From Sinomonas sp. R1AF57 (lineage in GTDB: Bacteria; Actinomycetota; Actinomycetes; Actinomycetales; Micrococcaceae), in contig NZ_CP022463.1 of the NCBI RefSeq assembly GCF_002224485.1, positions 340,376 to 404,375 of the forward strand: a stretch of DNA of 64,000 nt, in the 5' to 3' direction. Under the pieces are notes generated by a model. It did not search any database and was not told where the DNA came from. It worked only from the letters and a program-made list of their open reading frames with translations. The position numbers were made by a program, and so were the translations under genes. Numbering within the stretch: position 1 is the stretch's first letter; each line of letters opens with the position of its first letter. Below are positions 49,861 to 58,680 of this stretch, piece by piece.

Positions 49861-52044
49861 CTACGCCCGCTGGCCCGGGGAGAGGACCGAGGAGAGGTCG
49901 TAGCTGACCGGCTCCTCGAGCTGGTCATAGGTGCACGACTCCGGTGAGCGGTCCTCGCGCCACCGGACCCACTGTGCGGTGTGGCGGAAGCGGTCGCCCT
50001 CCATGTGGTCGTACTTGACCTCGACCACGCGTTCCGGCCGGAGCGGGATGAACGAGAGGTCCTTGTTCGCGTTCCAGCGCGAGTGCGCCGCTGCGGTGGG
50101 GGTGCGGGGAATCGACTGGTCGCGGTTGTCGGGCAGGACCTCGGCCGGCTGCGCCCACGCCCAGGGATGCCCCTCGAACGTGGTCACGAGGGGCTGCAGC
50201 TCCTCGAACAGCTCCTTGCGGCGGGCCATCGGGAATGCCCCGATGACACCCACCGAATGGAGCCGGCCCTCGGCGTCATGCAGTCCCAGGAGCAGGGACC
50301 CGATCGCGTCGGGCTCGTTCCTGTAGAGCCGGTAGCCGGCCACGACGCAGTCCGCCGTGCGCTCGTGCTTGAGCTTGGCCATGACCCGCTTGTCCTCGGC
50401 ATAGGGCTCCCCGAGCGGCTTGGCGATGACGCCGTCCAGGCCGGCGCCCTCGAAGGCGCGGAACCACTCGAGCGCGGTCTCCGGATCGGCGGTCGCCTGG
50501 GTGAGGTAGACCGGGGGCGCCGCGTTCTTGAGCACCTCCTCGAGCGCCGCGCGCCGTTCCCGGAAGGGGCGCTCCACGTAGTTGGCCTGGCCCAGGGCGA
50601 GCAGGTCGAAGGCCACGAAGCTCGCAGGCGTCGCGGCGCTGAGCTTGGCGATGCGGGAGGCCGCGGGGTGGATGCGCTGCTGGAGGGCGTCGAAGCTGAG
50701 CCGGTCGCCGGTGTCCGGGTCCACGAGGATGATCTCGCCGTCGATGACCGAGTGGTCGGGCAGGTTCGCCACGAAGGCCTGCACGAGCTCGGGGAAGTAG
50801 CGCGTCATGGGCAGGCCGTTGCGCGATCCGATCTCCACCCGGTCTCCGGAGCGCCAGACGATCGAGCGGAAGCCGTCCCACTTGGGCTCGTAGAGGTACT
50901 CGCCGGTCGGCAGCTTCTTGACCGGCTTGGCCAGCATCGGCCCGTACGGGGGAGCGATCGCGGTGCCCCATTCGGCGTCGCGCTCGGCCTTGGGCGCCGA
51001 GTAGTCCTCGTCGGCGCGGTCTGCCTTGCGCTTGCTCGGCGGCACCCGCGGCGGCTCCCCAGGCATCTTGGGGTAGTCCGGCGGGAAGTTGAGCTCGCCG
51101 AGCCCGCGCTCGAGGTCTGCGTCCCACAGGGCAAGGGCACCCGCGATGTCGCCAGGCGCCGCGTCGATATCCGCCCACGGGCAGGCCCGTGCGGCCAGGA
51201 GCCCGGGAACCGTGCGGACGGTGAAGGCGCGCGGGTCGGCGTCGGGGAGCTCGTCCCACGTCAGCGGGGTCGAGACCGGCGCGTGCGGCAGGGGCCGGGG
51301 GGAATAGGCCGCGGCGATCGTGCGGTCGCGGTTGGCCTGGTTGAAGTCGACGAAGACCCGTTCGCCGCGTTCCTCCTTCCACCATGACGTGGTCACGAGG
51401 TCCGGCATGCGCCGCTCGAGTTCACGCGCGATCCCGATGACGCCGTGCCGCACGTGCTGGAACTCGTGCGTGGGCCGGATGCGCGCGTAGACGTGGACGC
51501 CCCTGTTGCCCGAGGTCTTCGCGTAGGCGGTGAGCCCGGCCTCCGCCATGACCTCCCGGAGCGCGAGCGCCGCGGTGACCGCATCGCCGAATCCCCGTCC
51601 GGGCTGCGGGTCGAGGTCGATCCGCAGCTCGTCGGGGTTGTCCAGGTTCGCAGTGCGCACCGGCCACGGATGGAAGGTGATCGTTCCCATCTGCGCCGCC
51701 CACGCGAGCGCGGCGGCCTCGTCGAACACGAGCTGGTCGTGGCGCCGGTGCGACGGGTACGTGCACGTCACCGTCCGCAGGTACGACGGCGCGCCCCGCG
51801 GCGGCCGCTTGGAGAAGAACTCCTCGCCGTCGATCCCTTCGGGGAAGCGCTGCAGCGTCATCGGCCGGTCGCCGTTGAGCCGCAGGAACTCCGGGGCCAC
51901 CGCGATGAGGTACCGGGCGAGGTCGCGCTTGGTCAGGGGCTCACCGCCCTCGACGCCGGGCCAGAGCACCTTGTCGGGGCTGCTCAGCTTGACTTCCCGA
52001 ACGCCGTCGGGCCCGTCCACGTGCAGGATCTCGGAATCCGCCAT
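49861..52044 (-). CDS. ligD: NHEJ DNA ligase D (polymerase-ligase form)
   Basis: The protein has 727 residues from the ATG at 52044. The N-terminal primase-polymerase domain has LTKRDLARYLIAVAPEFLRL, FFSKRPPRGAPSYL, and the metal-binding DLDPQPG, then FVDFNQANRDRTI. The ligase domain follows, with motif I as EPKWDGFRS (Lys near residue 387), DGEIILVD and VAKP-type motifs. No phosphoesterase domain is present, so this is a Pol-Lig architecture. With Ku it would join double-strand ends; no ku gene is in the window. TACGGT lies six bases before the ATG, suggesting a leaderless transcript. Confidence 0.93.
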   Translation of the reverse strand: MADSEILHVDGPDGVREVKLSSPDKVLWPGVEGGEPLTKRDLARYLIAVAPEFLRLNGDRPMTLQRFPEGIDGEEFFSKRPPRGAPSYLRTVTCTYPSHRRHDQLVFDEAAALAWAAQMGTITFHPWPVRTANLDNPDELRIDLDPQPGRGFGDAVTAALALREVMAEAGLTAYAKTSGNRGVHVYARIRPTHEFQHVRHGVIGIARELERRMPDLVTTSWWKEERGERVFVDFNQANRDRTIAAAYSPRPLPHAPVSTPLTWDELPDADPRAFTVRTVPGLLAARACPWADIDAAPGDIAGALALWDADLERGLGELNFPPDYPKMPGEPPRVPPSKRKADRADEDYSAPKAERDAEWGTAIAPPYGPMLAKPVKKLPTGEYLYEPKWDGFRSIVWRSGDRVEIGSRNGLPMTRYFPELVQAFVANLPDHSVIDGEIILVDPDTGDRLSFDALQQRIHPAASRIAKLSAATPASFVAFDLLALGQANYVERPFRERRAALEEVLKNAAPPVYLTQATADPETALEWFRAFEGAGLDGVIAKPLGEPYAEDKRVMAKLKHERTADCVVAGYRLYRNEPDAIGSLLLGLHDAEGRLHSVGVIGAFPMARRKELFEELQPLVTTFEGHPWAWAQPAEVLPDNRDQSIPRTPTAAAHSRWNANKDLSFIPLRPERVVEVKYDHMEGDRFRHTAQWVRWREDRSPESCTYDQLEEPVSYDLSSVLSPGQRA

Positions 52045-52084
52045 GGGCCCACCGTAGCCGCCACTGCCGCGGTTGCGGCAGAGC

Positions 52085-54115
52085 TCAGCCCAGCCGGTAC
52101 ACGGTCGTCCCTCCGATCGTCTGGGCCGGGAAGTCCGCCTCGACCCATGCCGCGATCTCGCGGGCGGCATCGGAACCCGAGCTGCCCTGCATCATGTTCG
52201 CGGCGATGAACCAGTGGATCTTCCCATCAGCGACGAGCTGCTGGAATTGGGCGAGGGTGGGGCTCGGGTCCGTGCCGTTGAACCCGCCGAGGGCCATGAC
52301 GGGCAGCTGGGTCGCGAGCTGGTACCCGGCCGCGTTGTTGGAGCCCACGACGGCTGCCGCCCACGTGTACCCGGACGCGTCGGCCGTCAGGGCAGCGACC
52401 AGCTCGGACGACGGCGTGGTCGCGCCCAGGAGTCCGCCGGCGCCTCCGCGGCCTCCGCCGAAGCCGGCTGGGGCACCGCCGGATGCGCCCTGCCCGGCGG
52501 TGGGCGCGCCCTGGGCGCGCCCGGGGAACGCACGGGCCGCTGTTCCGCGTTGGCCGCCCCCTGGCCCGAACCCCGAGGAGGGCCCCGCCGTCACGATCGC
52601 CCCCGAGTGCGGCGTGCCGACCGTCTGGAGTGTGAATGCGAGCGGCCCGGCGAGGGCGCCCACGACGGCGAGTGCCGCCGTCGTGCGTCCGGCCCACCCC
52701 GGGAGCCCCAGCCCGACGGCCCCAGCGAGCACCACGGCGGCCGCGGCGAGACCGGCGGCAGCGACCACCCACGCGAGCCACGGCACGAAGCCGCTCGCCC
52801 GGCCCAGGAGCGTCGCGCCCATGAGGCCGGCGGCCGCGACGGCCGCGGCGAGGGCCGCGCCGTCGATCGCACCGCGCCGCCGCTGCCACAGCACCGCCCC
52901 GCCGAGGCCCACGAGGGCCGCGATCCCCGGGGCCAGGGCCACGCTGTAGTACTCGTGGATGATGCCCTCCATGAGGCTGAACGTGAGCCCCGTGACGAGG
53001 ACCCAGCCGCCCCAGATGATCACCGAGGCGCGCACCGCGTCGGTGCGCGGCGCCCGCCGACCCGCCCAGAGGAGGGCAGCGCCGAGGATGAGGGCTGCGG
53101 GCAGGAGCCACGCGATCTGCCCGCCGAACGAGGACGAGAACAGACGCAGCAGCCCGCTCTGGCCCCACCCGTTGCCTCCGCCCACCGAGCCGACCTCGTT
53201 GCCGCTGAGCCGCCCGAGCCCGTTGTACCCGAAGGTGAGCTCGAGGATCGAGTTGGTCTGGGACCCGCCGATGTAGGGCCGTGCGCTCGCGGGGACGAGT
53301 TCGACCGCCGCGACCCACCATCCGGCGGCGACTGCCATCGCCGCGAGCGCTCCGCCCAGATGGAGAAGCCGCTTCCCGAGGCCTTGCGGCGCCGCCCACA
53401 GGTACGCCAGTGCGAAGCCGGGCACCACGAGGAGCACCTGCAGCTGCTTGGTGAGGAAGCCGAGGCCCAGCAGGGCGCCGGCCGCCAGGAGCCACCGGGC
53501 GTGCCCGCCCTGGATGGCCCGGATCGTCGCGTACCCGGCGGCCGTCATGAGCAGGACGAGGAGCGCGTCGGGGTTGTTGAACCGGAACATGAGCGCCGCG
53601 ACGGGAGTCACGGCGCTCACGACGGCGGCGAGGAGCCCCGCCGCGTGCGCCGCACCGTCGCTCCCGGTCGCGGGGCTGGCGGCACGGCGCACCGCGAGGT
53701 ACAGGATCCACGCGGTGGCCACGCCCATGAGGGCCTGAGGGACGAGGATCGACCATGGGCTGAGCCCGAAGAGCCGGACCGAGAGGCCCATGATCCAGAG
53801 CGCGGCGGGCGGCTTGTCGACCGTGATCGAGTTCGCCGCGTCCGAGGAACCGAAGAAGAACGCCTCCCAGCTCTGGCTGCCGGCCTGGGCCGCCGCCGAG
53901 TAGAACGCGTTGGCCCACCCGCTCGCCCCCAGGTCCCACACGTAGAGCACGGTGATCGCGGCGAGAACGACGCCGAGCTCGGCCCGCCGCCGCACGGCGC
54001 CGGCTGCGGTGGCCGGCCGGGCGCCGTCGTGCGCCCCCGCGGTACGTGACCTCCGGGAGGTGACCCCCAGACGGGAGGGGGTGGCGCCCGGACGGGAGGG
54101 GGAATCGACGGCCAT
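52085..54115 (-). CDS. GT39-like membrane glycosyltransferase (ArnT/YkcB type), downstream copy
   Basis: The protein has 676 residues with about twelve helices. The first loop has ANAFYSAAAQAGSQSWEAFF and NSITVDKPPAALWIMGLSV, the PMT/ArnT-type acidic and DKPP motifs, and a conserved PVAALMFRFNNPDALLVLLM. A Gly/Arg-rich linker (about residues 535-575) leads to a C-terminal extracytoplasmic domain (VMALGGFNGTDPSPTLAQFQ). It should transfer a sugar from a lipid carrier outside the membrane. Its ATG overlaps the upstream GT39 stop by one base (TGATG). Acceptor and sugar are unknown; an ArnT-like modification of wall polymer or lipid is inferred. Confidence 0.85.
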   Translation of the reverse strand: MAVDSPSRPGATPSRLGVTSRRSRTAGAHDGARPATAAGAVRRRAELGVVLAAITVLYVWDLGASGWANAFYSAAAQAGSQSWEAFFFGSSDAANSITVDKPPAALWIMGLSVRLFGLSPWSILVPQALMGVATAWILYLAVRRAASPATGSDGAAHAAGLLAAVVSAVTPVAALMFRFNNPDALLVLLMTAAGYATIRAIQGGHARWLLAAGALLGLGFLTKQLQVLLVVPGFALAYLWAAPQGLGKRLLHLGGALAAMAVAAGWWVAAVELVPASARPYIGGSQTNSILELTFGYNGLGRLSGNEVGSVGGGNGWGQSGLLRLFSSSFGGQIAWLLPAALILGAALLWAGRRAPRTDAVRASVIIWGGWVLVTGLTFSLMEGIIHEYYSVALAPGIAALVGLGGAVLWQRRRGAIDGAALAAAVAAAGLMGATLLGRASGFVPWLAWVVAAAGLAAAAVVLAGAVGLGLPGWAGRTTAALAVVGALAGPLAFTLQTVGTPHSGAIVTAGPSSGFGPGGGQRGTAARAFPGRAQGAPTAGQGASGGAPAGFGGGRGGAGGLLGATTPSSELVAALTADASGYTWAAAVVGSNNAAGYQLATQLPVMALGGFNGTDPSPTLAQFQQLVADGKIHWFIAANMMQGSSGSDAAREIAAWVEADFPAQTIGGTTVYRLG

Positions 54116-56154
54116 CAGCCCACCAGCCTGTACACGGTGGTGCTGCCGACAGTCTGGGCCTGGAAGTTCGCCTCGACCCACTGCGCGATCGCCGAGGTGT
54201 CGGTGCCGCCGCCGCGGCCCCCGAAGCCGCCGCCCATGCCTCCGCCGGCGATGTAGTAGGTGACCTCACCGTCGGCGACGAGCGCCTTGAACTCGTCGAG
54301 GCTCGGGTACGGGTCGCTGCCGGTGAAGCCACCCATCGCGATCACATTCGTGTTGGAGGCCAGTTCGAGGGCGGCCGCCGAGTTGGAGCCGTTTGTCGCG
54401 GCCGACCACTTGGTGGTGGTCTGCTGCAGGAGCGCGACGACCTCGCTCGAGGCGGACGCCCCGCCGGGGCCGCCCGGGCCGCCGACACCGGCTGCAGGCT
54501 GGCGGGTGGCCTCGACGGTCTGGCCTCCCTCGGCTGCGGCGCGGTCGCGAGCCTGCCCGAAGCCGGCGCGTGCTGCGCCGAACCCCTCGGAGCCGGACGG
54601 GCCGGACGTGGGGATCGCTCCGCTGTGGCCCACCGAGGCCGTGGCGACCGTGAACGCGGCGGTGCCCAGGCCGCCGGCCAGCAGGGCCGCGACGGCGACT
54701 GCGACGGCGCCGGCCCTGATCCGGTCGACGCGGACCAGGAGGCCCACGGCAGCGAGGACGCCCAGGACCACGATGACGACCCGCAGCCAGGGCAGCCACG
54801 ACGCGTCGCGGCCGAGGAGCACGGCCGTCCAGATGCTCGTGGCGAGCACCGTCACCGCGAGGACGATCCGGGAGGGCCAGTAGGCTCGGCCGCGCCACAG
54901 CTCGGCGGAGCCGATGCCGACGACGCTGGCGATCCCGGGAGCCAGCGCGACCGCGTAGTACGGGTGGACAGTCCCGGTCATGAAGCTGAAGACGGCCGCG
55001 GTCAGCAGCGTCCAGCCGCCCCAGACAACAAGCGAGGCGCGGACGCGGTCCGTCCGGACGGCGCGGCGGGTGAACCAGAGGCCGGCGACCAGCAGGATGA
55101 GCGCTGCGGGGAGGAGCCAGGAGATCTCGGTGCCGAAGCTCGGGCCGAACATGCGCAGGATCCCCGCGGTCCCTCCGAAGCCCGCGTTGCCGCCGCCCGG
55201 GCCGCCGGGGGCTCCCGCGCCGCCGAACCCGCCCTGTCCGCCCCCCGCGCGGTTGCCGAAGATGCGCGCGAGCCCGTTGTACCCGAAGGTGAGCTCGAGG
55301 AAGCTGTTGGTCTGCGAACCGGCCATGTAGGGGCGCGCGCTCGCGGGCGTGAGCGTGAAGGCAAGGATGTAGGCGCCCGCGACGGCGACGATCCCGCCCA
55401 GCGCTCCGAGCAGGTGCAGCAGGCGGCGCCCCAGCGTGGTCGGGGCGGCCCACAGGTAGGCCAGGCCGAGCGCCGGGACGATGATGACGCCTTGGAGCAT
55501 CTTGGTCAGGAACGCCAGGCCGATCAGCGTGCCCGCGCCCGTGAGCCACTTCCACCCGGCCTTCTCGATCGCGCGGACGGTCATGTAGGCCGCGGCGACG
55601 AGGCAGAACGTGAGCATTGCGTCCGGGTTGTTGAACCGGAACATGAGCGCCGCGACGGGGGTGGCCGCGAGCGCCGCGCCGGCGATGAGGCCCGCGGCTG
55701 GCCCGCTCACACGCTTGACCGCGGCGTACAGCAGGGCCACGGCCGCGACGCCCATGAGCGCCTCGGGCAGGAGCATGGTGAAGGAGTTGAAGCCGAAGAT
55801 CCGGCCCAGGAGCCCGGGGAGCCAGAACGCCGCGGGCGGCTTGTCCACGGTGATGGCATTGCCGGCGTCGATCGAGCCGAAGAACCAGGCGGTCCAGTCC
55901 TTGCTGCCGGCCTGGACCGCGGCCGCGTAGAACTCGTTGGCCCAGCCGGAGTTGGTGAGGTTCCAGAGGTAGGTGAAGGCCGTTGCGACGAGGAGCGCCG
56001 CGGCGGAGGGGCGGACCCAGCGCGGCTGGTCCGCGCCGAAGGCGACGCGGCGCCACTCGGGCCGGGTGCGCGCACGACGGCGGGAGGAACCCGGCGCCGT
56101 CCGCTCGCCGGACGGCGTGGTCGCCGGGGCGTCGGGGGTGAGGGATGCGGTCAT
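54115..56154 (-). CDS. GT39-like membrane glycosyltransferase (ArnT/YkcB type), upstream copy
   Basis: The protein has 679 residues from the ATG at 56154 (AAAGG at about -11). It is a clear paralogue of the next gene in the operon: ANEFYAAAVQAGSKDWTAWF, AITVDKPPAAFWLPGLLG, PVAALMFRFNNPDAMLTFCL. It has a Gly-rich loop in the middle (GGGQGGFGGAGAPGGPGGG) and a similar C-terminal domain (VIAMGGFTGSDPYPSLDEFK). The duplicate arrangement suggests two related steps or substrate partners. It lies after a GT2-GtrA gene with a 14-bp tandem repeat in between. Confidence 0.85.
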   Translation of the reverse strand: MTASLTPDAPATTPSGERTAPGSSRRRARTRPEWRRVAFGADQPRWVRPSAAALLVATAFTYLWNLTNSGWANEFYAAAVQAGSKDWTAWFFGSIDAGNAITVDKPPAAFWLPGLLGRIFGFNSFTMLLPEALMGVAAVALLYAAVKRVSGPAAGLIAGAALAATPVAALMFRFNNPDAMLTFCLVAAAYMTVRAIEKAGWKWLTGAGTLIGLAFLTKMLQGVIIVPALGLAYLWAAPTTLGRRLLHLLGALGGIVAVAGAYILAFTLTPASARPYMAGSQTNSFLELTFGYNGLARIFGNRAGGGQGGFGGAGAPGGPGGGNAGFGGTAGILRMFGPSFGTEISWLLPAALILLVAGLWFTRRAVRTDRVRASLVVWGGWTLLTAAVFSFMTGTVHPYYAVALAPGIASVVGIGSAELWRGRAYWPSRIVLAVTVLATSIWTAVLLGRDASWLPWLRVVIVVLGVLAAVGLLVRVDRIRAGAVAVAVAALLAGGLGTAAFTVATASVGHSGAIPTSGPSGSEGFGAARAGFGQARDRAAAEGGQTVEATRQPAAGVGGPGGPGGASASSEVVALLQQTTTKWSAATNGSNSAAALELASNTNVIAMGGFTGSDPYPSLDEFKALVADGEVTYYIAGGGMGGGFGGRGGGTDTSAIAQWVEANFQAQTVGSTTVYRLVG

Positions 56155-56174
56155 GGGGAGAAGCCTTTCGGTCT

Positions 56175-56230
56175 TTCTGGAGGTCACCTTCTGGGAGTCA
56201 CCTTCTGGGAGTCACGTCCTGGAGGTCAGA
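56175..56230. repeat. Four tandem 14-bp repeats between glycosyltransferase genes
   Basis: TTCTGGAGGTCACC, TTCTGGGAGTCACC, TTCTGGGAGTCACG and TCCTGGAGGTCAGA stand head to tail without gaps. They lie 21 bp upstream of the GT39 start and 9 bp after the GT2-GtrA stop. GGAGGTCAC resembles units in the 6121-6260 array. Confidence 0.85.
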
Positions 56231-56239
56231 TCCCGCGGG

Positions 56240-57586
56240 TCACGCGCGGCGGCGGAACAGCCACTGGCGGAACAGGAGGAACTTGAGCGCCGTCGCGGCA
56301 AGGTTCGCCGCGGTGACGACCGCGAGCTCGAGCCAGCGCCCCGGCGTCGTGAGCGCGTGCAGCCCGGCGAGGGAGCCGGAGGTGAGCGCCCACCCGAGGG
56401 CGAAGACGGCGAGCCCCGCGAGGTGGTGGGTCGCGAGGCGCGCCCGGCCGAGCACGCCGAAGGTGAAGCGGCGGTTGGCAGCCGTGTTCGCGATGGCGCT
56501 GATCAGGAGGGCGGCGAAGTTGGCCCACTGCGGGTCGAGGAACGTGCGGCCCAGGAGGTACAGGGCCATGTAGGCGACCGTCGAGAAGGCGCCGACCGCG
56601 CCGAAACGCACGAGCTGGCCGAGGAGGCCGCCCCTGCCGCCCGCGTCGGGCGTGGGGACGGTGGCAGGCAGGGGGCCGCGCGCGAGGGCCCCGCGGAGCT
56701 GGGCGAGGGGGATGCGTCCCCGGGCCATGTCCTTCGTGAGCCGGTACATCCCGCGGAGGTCGTCGAGGGCCGTCCGGACCACGTCGACCTTCGAGTCGGG
56801 GTCGTCCGTCCAGTCCACGGGGACCTCGTGGCAGCGCAGGCCGCAGCGCTCGGCGAGGACCAGCAGCTCGGTGTCGAAGAACCATGCCGAATCCAGGGTG
56901 TGGGGGAGGAGCTGCTGGGCCACGTCGGAACGGATGGCCTTGAAGCCGCACTGCGCGTCGGAGAACTCGGCGCCCATGAGCGAGTGGAGCAGGAAGTTGT
57001 AGGAGCGCGAGACGAACTCGCGCTTGGGGCCCCGCACCACGCGGGACGTCCGGGCCAGCCGCGTGCCGATCGCGAGGTCGGAGTGGCCCGAGAGGAGCGG
57101 GGCGACGAGGGGGCTCAGCGCGTTGAGGTCGGTCGAGAGGTCCACGTCCATGTACGCCAGGATCGGGGCATCCGAGGCGAGCCACACCGTCCGCAGGGCG
57201 TTGCCGCGGCCCTTCGCGGCCAGGTGCACCGCGCGGACTTCGGGCAGCTCCCGGGCGAGCCGCTCTGCTGCGCGGAGCGTGCCGTCCGTCGAGGCGTTGT
57301 CCGCGACCGTGATCCGGAAGCCGTGTGGGAACGTCGCGCCCAGGTGCGTGTGGAGCCGCCGCACGCACTCCTCGAGGTCCTTCTCCTCGTTGTACACGGG
57401 GACGGTGACATCGAGGACGGGGATGCCGGCGGCGTCGAGCGCGGCCGTGGCGATCGCCGTACCCGGGCGGGGCGCGGACGCGGCGGGAAGGCGCACGACG
57501 CCGCCGTCCGCCTGCGCGGTCGGCTCGCCTGCCCCGGGGGCTGGGTCAGCGGCGGAGGCCGTCGTTGTGGGGTCCGTGAGCGTCAT
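56240..57586 (-). CDS. GT2 glycosyltransferase fused to a GtrA-like membrane domain
   Basis: The protein has 448 residues from the ATG at 57586. After about 55 variable residues comes a DPM1/YkcC-type GT2 domain with VTVPVYNEEKDLEECVRRLH, ADNASTDGT, AYMDVDLSTDL (DxD) and a C-terminal region to about residue 290. Then comes a four-helix GtrA domain (LVRFGAVGAFSTVAYMALYL onward). It would charge undecaprenyl phosphate with a sugar and the GtrA part may flip it, supplying donor for the two GT39 enzymes downstream. That division of labour is the family model. Confidence 0.88.
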   Translation of the reverse strand: MTLTDPTTTASAADPAPGAGEPTAQADGGVVRLPAASAPRPGTAIATAALDAAGIPVLDVTVPVYNEEKDLEECVRRLHTHLGATFPHGFRITVADNASTDGTLRAAERLARELPEVRAVHLAAKGRGNALRTVWLASDAPILAYMDVDLSTDLNALSPLVAPLLSGHSDLAIGTRLARTSRVVRGPKREFVSRSYNFLLHSLMGAEFSDAQCGFKAIRSDVAQQLLPHTLDSAWFFDTELLVLAERCGLRCHEVPVDWTDDPDSKVDVVRTALDDLRGMYRLTKDMARGRIPLAQLRGALARGPLPATVPTPDAGGRGGLLGQLVRFGAVGAFSTVAYMALYLLGRTFLDPQWANFAALLISAIANTAANRRFTFGVLGRARLATHHLAGLAVFALGWALTSGSLAGLHALTTPGRWLELAVVTAANLAATALKFLLFRQWLFRRRA

Positions 57587-57722
57587 GCCTACGACTTTCG
57601 CGGGCGCGCTTATGACGGCCTTAGCGTGATCCTGTGCCGGAACTGTGAGCGCCGGCACCCGCCTCCCGGCACCGCTCGGATTCGGGCAGGCCCGAATGGT
57701 TACGGCTGTCGGTGGCGGGTCC

Positions 57723-57728
57723 TATCGT
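57723..57728 (+). promoter_or_regulatory. -10 element before a short leader ORF
   Basis: TATCGT (TANNNT) lies six bases before the GTG at 57735, a spacing typical of leaderless transcripts; it would place transcription at or near that GTG. Confidence 0.45.
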
Positions 57729-57734
57729 GGTCGG

Positions 57735-57773
57735 GTGACCAGCACCATCCGCCGCGCCGGGGCCCCGACATGA
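57735..57773 (+). CDS. Possible 12-residue leader peptide coupled to the EamA gene
   Basis: GTG begins a 12-codon frame encoding MTSTIRRAGAPT. Its TGA overlaps the ATG of the EamA transporter (ATGA). A -10-like TATCGT six bases upstream would make the peptide leaderless, and the EamA start has no Shine-Dalgarno of its own, so translation could be coupled. It is too short to test by codon use; chance is possible. Confidence 0.35.
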   Translation: MTSTIRRAGAPT

Positions 57774-58675
57774 CCCGCCGCACGTGGGCGCTCTTCGCCG
57801 CCATGAGCCTGATCTGGGGCGTCCCCTACCTCCTCATCCGCGAGGCTGTTGCCGAGGTGAGCCCTGCCGTCGTCGTGTTCGCGCGGACGGCGATCGGCGC
57901 CGTCGTGCTCCTGCCGTTCGCGTGGAGGGGCCTGCGGACGGTGTGGGAGCACCGCTGGCCCGTGCTCGCCTTCGCGCTGCTCGAGATGGTGGGGCCGTGG
58001 TTCCTGCTCAGCGACGCGGAGCGGTCGATCACGAGCTCGCTGGCCGGGCTCCTCATCGCGTTCGCTCCGGTGCTCGCCCTCGTCGTGGCGCGGGGGATCG
58101 GCCTCGAGAAGCGGATCGGGGGCCTGCGGATCATCGGCCTCGTCGTGGCGGTCGGCGGAGTCGCGCTCCTCGGGGGTGGCGGGATGCAGGCGTCCGGGCC
58201 GTGGCCCATCGCCGAGATGCTGCTCGTCGCCGTCGGCTACGCCGTTGCGCCGCAGATCGCCGCCGTGAAGCTGCGCGACGTGCCCGCGCTGCCGATGACC
58301 GCGGTGTGCCTGAGCGTCGCCGCCGTGGTTTCGGCGCCGTTCGCGGCCCTGACCTGGCCCGCCGGTGTGCCCTCTGCGAATGCCCTCGGCTCGCTGGCGC
58401 TTCTGGGCCTGCTGTGCACGGCGGTCGCGTTCCTGCTGTTCTTCCGGCTCATCGCGGAGGCCGGGCCGGCGCGCGCGACTGCGATCGCGTACGTCAACCC
58501 GGTCGTCGCACTCGCTCTCGGGGTGAGCCTGCACGGCGACCCCCTGACCGTGCCCATCGTCATCGGGGCCCTCCTGGTCCTCGCCGGCACCTTCATGGCG
58601 ACCCGGCCCAGCCTCCGGGAGGCCGCGCCCCGCGCGGACGCGTCCCAGCCGGAGTCCGCCCAGGCCTCGGGCTGA
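57770..58675 (+). CDS. EamA/DMT-family transporter
   Basis: The protein has 301 residues with ten predicted helices in two EamA halves (LFAAMSLIWGVPYLLIREAV; EMLLVAVGYAVAPQIAAVKL). The end of the first half has LLSDAERSITSSLAGLLIAF and the second ends with YVNPVVALALGVSLHGD, typical of drug/metabolite exporters such as RhaT/YdcZ-like proteins. It exports or imports a small metabolite that cannot be named. It is divergent from the GT2-GtrA gene and converges on the histidine kinase gene with 5 bp between. Confidence 0.9.
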   Translation: MTRRTWALFAAMSLIWGVPYLLIREAVAEVSPAVVVFARTAIGAVVLLPFAWRGLRTVWEHRWPVLAFALLEMVGPWFLLSDAERSITSSLAGLLIAFAPVLALVVARGIGLEKRIGGLRIIGLVVAVGGVALLGGGGMQASGPWPIAEMLLVAVGYAVAPQIAAVKLRDVPALPMTAVCLSVAAVVSAPFAALTWPAGVPSANALGSLALLGLLCTAVAFLLFFRLIAEAGPARATAIAYVNPVVALALGVSLHGDPLTVPIVIGALLVLAGTFMATRPSLREAAPRADASQPESAQASG

Positions 58676-58680
58676 CCCGC

